Source: a bacterium
GTDB lineage: Bacteria; Hinthialibacterota; Hinthialibacteria; Hinthialibacterales; Hinthialibacteraceae
Length of the DNA: 40,475 bases
Reading direction: 5' to 3'
NCBI GenBank assembly: GCA_016125385.1
Contig: WGLV01000042.1
Span: 1 to 40,475, forward strand
Each line of letters opens with the position of its first letter. Positions within the stretch are counted from its first letter, which is position 1. This document shows positions 35,932 to 40,475 of this stretch, one piece after another. A program made the position numbers and the translations under genes. A model generated the notes under the pieces. That model was not told the DNA's origin and did no database searches. It saw nothing but the letters and a program-made list of their open reading frames with translations.

Positions 35932-35961
35932 TTGCTGAGACGGGCGGTATCAATTTACAAT
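35932..35961 (+). promoter_or_regulatory. Probable promoter of ribE-ribBA-ribH-nusB
   Basis: TTGCTG (35932-35937) and TACAAT (35956-35961) are separated by 18 nt, a plausible sigma70-like pair directly after the ribD terminator. The leader to the ribE ATG would be about 95 nt. It does not contain an FMN riboswitch core. Confidence 0.45.
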
Positions 35962-36061
35962 ATCTCCTCCAGAGTCTGGGGAAGATAACAGGCAAGGGTT
36001 TGTAAAATCCGCCCGTTTTCCACTTGCAGCCACAAAATTCCAATCCGCGAATGAGACCATC

Positions 36062-36712
36062 ATGTTTACCGGCGTTATTCTCGAAGTGGGGCGCTTGATC
36101 ACCCTCCGCCGCGACGGCTCAACCGCCCGCGCGCGGTTTTCAGCGCCGCAAATCCGCCAGCAGGCCAACTTGGGCGACAGTATATGTTGCAATGGCGTTT
36201 GTCTGACCGTGGCCGCCCTGTATGACGATTCATTTGAAGCCGACCTGTCAGCAGAGACCTTGCGGCGATCGACCTATCAATTCGCCCGGCCCGGCGACGA
36301 GATCAATCTTGAACCCGCGTTACGGCCCATCGACCGGTTGGGCGGCCATGTTGTCGCGGGGCACGTCGACGGCGTCGGCGCCATCGAATCGCTGGTGCGG
36401 GAGGGCGAATTCTGGAACCTGGTTTTCCGCTTTCCGCCCGAACTGGCGCGCTATATCGCTGAAAAAGGCTCCATCGCCATCGATGGAATCAGCCTCACTG
36501 TGACCTTTGTCGAAGACGACCGCGCGGGCGCCGCATTGATTCCATTTACCGTGTCTCATACTTCGCTGCGATCGAAATCCGGCGGCGGCCCCGTCAATCT
36601 CGAAGCGGATCTGATGGCTCGCTACGTGGAGCGTTTGCTCCGGGTTGGACAAGAAGCCTATGGTTCCGGCCTGACGGTGGATAAACTGAAAGAAAGCGGA
36701 TTTATTCCGTAA
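36062..36712 (+). CDS. ribE: Riboflavin synthase, alpha chain
   Basis: Dismutates two lumazine molecules into riboflavin. The protein is 216 residues and made of two repeats: the first has MFTGVI, GDSICCNGVCLTV and GHVDGVG; the second has GSIAIDGISLTV. The start is the family MFTG N-terminus. It is the first gene of the rib operon, with ribBA starting 24 bp on. Confidence 0.97.
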   Translation: MFTGVILEVGRLITLRRDGSTARARFSAPQIRQQANLGDSICCNGVCLTVAALYDDSFEADLSAETLRRSTYQFARPGDEINLEPALRPIDRLGGHVVAGHVDGVGAIESLVREGEFWNLVFRFPPELARYIAEKGSIAIDGISLTVTFVEDDRAGAALIPFTVSHTSLRSKSGGGPVNLEADLMARYVERLLRVGQEAYGSGLTVDKLKESGFIP

Positions 36713-36736
36713 GACATCCTGGTAGGGACTCCTCGA

Positions 36737-37966
36737 ATGATCATCTCGCCGGAAGAAGCCGTTGAACGCCTGAAAAATGGCGAAATGCTGATCGTGGTCG
36801 ATGATGAAGACCGCGAAAACGAAGGCGATATCGTCGCCCCCGCTGAAACCATTACGCCTGATCGCGTCAACTTCATCATTAAAGAGGCGCGCGGTCTGCT
36901 GTGCGTCCCCATGCCGCAGGATTGGGCCGATCGGCTCGACCTGACGCCCATGGCGCGTGAAAACACCGCTCTGCATAACACCAACTTTTCAGTCAGCGTC
37001 GACGCCGTTCAAGACACGACAACCGGCATTTCGACACACGACCGGGCGGTCACCATCAAAAAACTCGCCGACCCGAACGCCCGTGCGGCCGATCTCGCGC
37101 GCCCGGGCCATATCTTTCCGCTGATCGCCAAGCCGGGTGGAGTATTACGACGTTCCGGTCATACCGAAGCGGTGGTCGACCTGATGCAGGCCGCCGGTTT
37201 CCAACCGGTGGGCGTGTTGTGTGAGATGCTCAACGACGACGGCACCATGTCGCGCCTTCCCAGCCTGATGGAATTCGCTCAGAAACACAATCTCGGCATC
37301 GTCACCATCGAAAGTATGATCGCGTGGCGCCGTAAATCCGAACGGCTGGTTGAAAAAGTATTGACCACGCGCATGCCAACCAAATACGGCATGTTCATGC
37401 TTCATCTGTTCTTGAGTCTTCCTGAAAAGAAAGAGCATCTCGTGCTGGTGCAGGGCGACGTCGCCACCGATGAACCCGTGCTGGTGCGCGTCCACAGCCA
37501 GTGTCTGACCGGTGACGTTCTCGGTTCGCTGCGTTGCGATTGCGGTAACCAGTTGCAATACGCCATGGAAAAGATTGGCGAAGAAAAACGCGGCGTCCTG
37601 CTCTATATGCCTCAGGAAGGGCGGGGAATCGGGCTGGTCAACAAGTTGAAGGCCTATGCTTTGCAGGATCAGGGGCTCGACACCGTCGAGGCCAATCTGC
37701 ATCTCGGACTCAAGGCTGATGACCGCGATTACGGTATCGGGGCCTTGATTCTCGCCAATCTGGGCGTAAAAAAGATGCGGTTGATGACCAATAACCCCAA
37801 AAAGATCGTCGGTCTTTCCGCCTATGGACTTGAAATCGCCGAACAGATTCCGGTTCACGTCGGCGTGAATGAATATAATTATCAGTATCTCGAAACCAAG
37901 CGCCTGAAAATGGGCCACATGCTGCAAGGATTGGAATCATGGCGAACTACATCGAAGCCCAGCTGA
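36737..37966 (+). CDS. ribBA: Bifunctional DHBP synthase/GTP cyclohydrolase II
   Basis: Makes both precursors of riboflavin: 3,4-dihydroxy-2-butanone-4-phosphate from ribulose-5-phosphate (N-terminal half) and the pyrimidine from GTP (C-terminal half). The RibB half has [10 protein letters not shown] (22-31), RSGHTEA and the GVLCE segment. The RibA half has [20 protein letters not shown] (about 254-273) with the three zinc cysteines, then [11 protein letters not shown]. Length 409 is typical of the fused form. AGGGA (36724-36728) is 8 nt before the ATG. It overlaps the ribH start by 28 bp. Confidence 0.97.
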   Translation: MIISPEEAVERLKNGEMLIVVDDEDRENEGDIVAPAETITPDRVNFIIKEARGLLCVPMPQDWADRLDLTPMARENTALHNTNFSVSVDAVQDTTTGISTHDRAVTIKKLADPNARAADLARPGHIFPLIAKPGGVLRRSGHTEAVVDLMQAAGFQPVGVLCEMLNDDGTMSRLPSLMEFAQKHNLGIVTIESMIAWRRKSERLVEKVLTTRMPTKYGMFMLHLFLSLPEKKEHLVLVQGDVATDEPVLVRVHSQCLTGDVLGSLRCDCGNQLQYAMEKIGEEKRGVLLYMPQEGRGIGLVNKLKAYALQDQGLDTVEANLHLGLKADDRDYGIGALILANLGVKKMRLMTNNPKKIVGLSAYGLEIAEQIPVHVGVNEYNYQYLETKRLKMGHMLQGLESWRTTSKPS

Positions 37967-38403
37967 ACGCTCAGGGAAAACGGTTCGGACTGGCGGTAAC
38001 CCGCTTTAACAGTTTTATCACCGAGCGCCTGCTCGAAGGCGCGCTTGATGCGCTTAAGCGTCACGGCGCCGCGGATGACGCCATCACCGTGGTGCGCATC
38101 CCCGGGTCGTACGAGTTGCCGCTGGTGGTGAAAAAGATGGCTCAGTCGGGCAAGTACGACGCCGTGATCGCCCTCGCCGCCGTGATTCGCGGCGAAACGC
38201 CTCACTTCGATTACGTGGCGGGCGAGGCCTCGCGCGGCGTCGCCGTCTCCAGCCTTGAGACCGGCGTCCCCATCGCCTTCGGCGTGTTGACCACCAATTC
38301 CATCGAACAGGCGGTCGAGCGCGCGGGAACCAAGGCGGGCAACAAAGGTTTCGACGCCGCCATGACGGCCATCGAAATGGCGAACCTGTGCGATCAGTTA
38401 TGA
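37939..38403 (+). CDS. ribH: Lumazine synthase
   Basis: Condenses the RibA/RibD pyrimidine with the RibB product to make 6,7-dimethyl-8-ribityllumazine, the RibE substrate. Length 154 is standard. The motif [13 protein letters not shown] (83-94) holds the catalytic H89, and [16 protein letters not shown] is also characteristic. The gene starts inside the end of ribBA, and its stop overlaps the nusB start, both signs of coupled translation. Confidence 0.97.
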   Translation: MANYIEAQLNAQGKRFGLAVTRFNSFITERLLEGALDALKRHGAADDAITVVRIPGSYELPLVVKKMAQSGKYDAVIALAAVIRGETPHFDYVAGEASRGVAVSSLETGVPIAFGVLTTNSIEQAVERAGTKAGNKGFDAAMTAIEMANLCDQL

Positions 38404-38870
38404 ATACCGCCGGCGCCCGCCGACACGCCCGTGAGTTCGCCCTACGCATCCTGTACGCCCGCGACCTGCTTGAAGCCGCCGGGGTCGAACCGCATACCGA
38501 TTCACCCAACTGGTGGAGCTTGGACGATAATCTCTCCATCACCCATGAAGCCGAACAGTTCGCCTATCAGCTTGCCTCGGGCGTGGTGCATGAGCGCGAA
38601 CGCGTGGATGAATTCATCCGCCGAGCCGCGATCCGCTGGCGCATCGAGCGCATGGGGCCTGTCGATCGCAACATCCTCCGCATCGGCGCCTATGAACTCC
38701 TCTATCAGAATGAAACGCCCCCCAGCGTGGTAATGAATGAAGCCATCGAGCTAGCCAAATGTTACGGCGACGCCGAATCGGATCGTTTTATCAACGGAAT
38801 TCTCGATGCCATCGCTCGTGAAGCGGCGGGAGAATCCAGCGGTGAGAGCGTAAATCCAGACGAGGCGTAA
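38400..38870 (+). CDS. nusB: Transcription antitermination factor NusB
   Basis: Helical RNA-binding protein of the rRNA antitermination complex. The protein is 156 residues and begins [17 protein letters not shown], the usual NusB N-terminus, and ends with the [18 protein letters not shown]...INGILDAI signature. ATG 38400 overlaps the ribH stop as ATGA; a GTG at 38388 is also in frame. The ribH-nusB pairing is common in bacteria. Confidence 0.93.
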   Translation: MNTAGARRHAREFALRILYARDLLEAAGVEPHTDSPNWWSLDDNLSITHEAEQFAYQLASGVVHERERVDEFIRRAAIRWRIERMGPVDRNILRIGAYELLYQNETPPSVVMNEAIELAKCYGDAESDRFINGILDAIAREAAGESSGESVNPDEA

Positions 38871-38898
38871 CGGGCGAAACTCGCGGGACCGTAAATCC

Positions 38899-40044
38899 AT
38901 GAGCAAACCGCTTGTTTTTTTTGTTCTCGGAACCCGCCCCGAAGCGATCAAGTGCGCTCCGGTGATTCTGCGCGCCCGCCGCGATTCTGAAATCGAGGTC
39001 GAGGTCGTCGTCACCTCGCAGCATCGCGAGTTGCAGGACGAGGTTCTTGCCGCGTTTGGCGTCGAGCCTGATTTTGACCTCAACCTGATGAAGGAAAAAT
39101 CAGACCTGACATCGCTGGTGGCGGGGGCGTGGACCGGTCTGTCGCGCCGTATGGAAGAGCGCAAGCCTGCGATGACGCTGGTGCAGGGCGATACCACCAC
39201 CGCCTGCATCGCCGCGATGGCGGCCCATTACCAGCGCGTCGCGGTGGGGCATATCGAGGCGGGGCTTCGTACGTACAACAAGTTCCATCCGTTCCCTGAA
39301 GAGAGCAACCGGCGCATGATCTCCGCCATCGCCGATCTCAACTTCGCTCCCACCGCTCAGGCGCGTGAGAATCTGCTGCGTGAAAACATCCCGCCGGATA
39401 CCATCCACGTCGTCGGCAATCCCGGAATCGACGCCCTGTTGTACATGGTCGAACGCGCGCGGACCTCGCGTTCGCGTCCAGCCGCCGCGCCTTCGGGCAG
39501 GCGATTGATTCTTGTTACCTGCCATCGCCGTGAAAACTGGGGAGAAAACCTGCAGAACATCTGCCTCGCCCTGAAAGACCTGAGCGAACGGACCCCCGAT
39601 TGTCAGATCCTCTTCGCTGTTCATCCGAATCCGGTGGTGCGTGAGACAGCCGAGCGGGTGCTCGCCGGCGTGCCGGGCGTCGAACTGCGCGGCCCGGCGC
39701 CGTACCCTGAAATGGCGGCGTTGCTCGGCGAAGCCGCGCTGGTCTTAACCGATTCGGGGGGGATTCAGGAAGAAGCGCCCGTGCTGGGCAAGCCGGTGCT
39801 GGTGATGCGCGAGACTACGGAGCGTCCCGAGGGCGTGGCGGGCGAGACCGCCCGGCTGGTCGGCGCAGACCGCGCGCTGATCGTTGAGAGCGCGTTATCG
39901 CTGTTGAACGACGAATCCGAATACAGGCGCCGCGCGGTCAGGCGTTCGCCGTTCGGCGACGGCCGCGCCGCCGAACGCATCTGGCAAGGCGTCCGCCATT
40001 ACTTCAACCTTGCCCCCGCCCCCGAACCCTTCCTGCCTGTTTGA
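38899..40044 (+). CDS. wecB: UDP-N-acetylglucosamine 2-epimerase (non-hydrolysing)
   Basis: Converts UDP-GlcNAc to UDP-ManNAc for surface polysaccharides. The 381-residue GT-B-fold enzyme has GTRPEAIK (11-18), the HIEAGLRT and FPEESNRR motifs, CHRRENWG and a DSGGIQEEAP motif near the C-terminus. GGGA (38885-38888) lies 10 nt before the ATG. It starts 28 bp after nusB, so may be read from the rib promoter. It is the last housekeeping gene before the AT-rich right edge. Confidence 0.94.
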   Translation: MSKPLVFFVLGTRPEAIKCAPVILRARRDSEIEVEVVVTSQHRELQDEVLAAFGVEPDFDLNLMKEKSDLTSLVAGAWTGLSRRMEERKPAMTLVQGDTTTACIAAMAAHYQRVAVGHIEAGLRTYNKFHPFPEESNRRMISAIADLNFAPTAQARENLLRENIPPDTIHVVGNPGIDALLYMVERARTSRSRPAAAPSGRRLILVTCHRRENWGENLQNICLALKDLSERTPDCQILFAVHPNPVVRETAERVLAGVPGVELRGPAPYPEMAALLGEAALVLTDSGGIQEEAPVLGKPVLVMRETTERPEGVAGETARLVGADRALIVESALSLLNDESEYRRRAVRRSPFGDGRAAERIWQGVRHYFNLAPAPEPFLPV

Positions 40045-40068
40045 AATTCATTAGGCCGAAAATAATAC

Positions 40069-40099
40069 TTGACGCAATTTTTTTTTTTTTTGATATTCT
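40069..40099 (+). promoter_or_regulatory. Promoter candidate with a T14 tract as spacer
   Basis: TTGACG (40069-40074) is followed after 17 nt by GATATT (40092-40097) or after 19 nt by TATTCT (40094-40099). The spacer is almost wholly a run of 14 T (40078-40091). It lies upstream of a small open frame that starts at 40140. Confidence 0.35.
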
Positions 40100-40139
40100 T
40101 TCTGTATTCGTCATTGGAAAAGACAGAATGGAGAATGTA

Positions 40140-40373
40140 ATGGAAAAGAGCGTCATACAATCTGAGAAAAGAGCTGCATTGGCGTCACTTGTGGTTTTGG
40201 CGTTTTCAAAAAAAAGTGTGGCCGATCAAAATTATGAATTCCATACGAATGGCTGGACTGAGGCCGATAATCAAGCCCCAATTCTGCCAATTCCGTTTCT
40301 ACTGGGTGCGCACTATTCCGCGATCGTTAACTCTGAGCCCGTTTGCATGAATATTCATCTTGAGCTATGCTGA
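40140..40373 (+). CDS. Small orphan protein next to an insertion sequence
   Basis: A 77-residue open frame with a start signal (GGAG at 40130-40133, 6 nt before ATG 40140) and a promoter candidate upstream. No family is recognised. A short hydrophobic run, AALASLVVLAF, sits near the N-terminus, and the rest is polar. Base composition is much poorer in G and C than the neighbours. The ORF ends about 37 bp before a transposase start, so it may be the left part of a gene cut by the insertion, or carried with the element. A 12-bp palindrome ATGAATATTCAT lies inside it at 40347-40358. Real expression is uncertain. Confidence 0.35.
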   Translation: MEKSVIQSEKRAALASLVVLAFSKKSVADQNYEFHTNGWTEADNQAPILPIPFLLGAHYSAIVNSEPVCMNIHLELC

Positions 40374-40410
40374 CTCATCTGTTTTGATTTTTTCGGTTGA
40401 GGCAAACGGA

Positions 40411-40475
40411 ATGCGGTACGAAAGCGATCTGACGGATCGGGAATGGGAAACGATTCGCCGCCATTTCGAATATGA
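40411..40475 (+). mobile_element. Start of an IS5-type transposase (cut by window edge)
   Basis: From ATG 40411 the frame reads MRYESDLTDREWETIRRHF and runs off the right edge. The pattern M-R-Y-x-S-D-L-T-D-x-x-W matches the N-terminus of IS5-family transposases of the DUF4096 type. The left end of the element must lie between 40044 and 40411, but no certain terminal inverted repeat could be fixed because the right end is outside. The AT-rich composition from 40050 onward agrees with mobile DNA. Confidence 0.75.

Noticed and set aside
35866-36061. FMN riboswitch upstream of ribE
   Set aside because: The conserved RFN segments are not present; the first part is a terminator of ribD and the rest holds a plain promoter candidate.

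Overview
The window is a GC-rich bacterial chromosome segment carrying about 29 complete genes, packed tightly and mostly housekeeping, with short intergenic gaps. The cell is diderm (Gram-negative type): it has BamA, a Skp/OmpH chaperone, LpxD, an LpxC-FabZ fusion and LpxA. It also carries McsA-McsB-ClpC, the protein-arginine-phosphorylation quality-control system best known from Firmicutes. That mix, with a GH127 enzyme, a CgeB-like glycosyltransferase and a VWA membrane protein, suggests a PVC-like lineage or an uncultured neighbouring phylum. No rRNA or other phylogenetic anchor is present, so this is inference.

Layout. 1-204 is a 111-bp-period tandem repeat running off the left edge. 289-7520 is a plus-strand run: VWA membrane protein, pyrE, an enolase-superfamily enzyme, a CgeB-like glycosyltransferase and sucD, closed by a strong terminator. 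7549-13120 is minus-strand: a phosphoglucose/phosphomannose isomerase, a DUF5610-like protein with its own promoter and terminator, and two overlapping genes for dissimilar membrane-associated GTPases. 13219-26569 is plus-strand: a GT-C membrane glycosyltransferase, a branched-chain aminotransferase, mcsA, mcsB, clpC, bamA, skp, lpxD, lpxC-fabZ and lpxA. This places cytoplasmic protein quality control directly upstream of outer-membrane protein and lipid A assembly; clpC and bamA overlap.

26610-33593 is minus-strand: a secreted GH127 beta-L-arabinofuranosidase-like enzyme, an ABC exporter half-transporter, and a coupled trio (double PurS-like protein, GNAT acetyltransferase, TrkA-type potassium channel). 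33905-40044 is plus-strand: a sugar phosphate isomerase/epimerase and ribD ending at a terminator, then ribE-ribBA-ribH-nusB and a UDP-GlcNAc 2-epimerase. The last ~430 bp turn AT-rich, with a T14 tract, a small orphan gene and the start of an IS5-type transposase cut by the right edge.

The most unusual points are: an LpxD in the normal lipid A operon that lacks both conserved active-site histidines; a probable CTG start for bamA overlapping the clpC stop; an asymmetric pair of dynamin-like GTPases; and a protein built from two PurS-like units fused head to tail.
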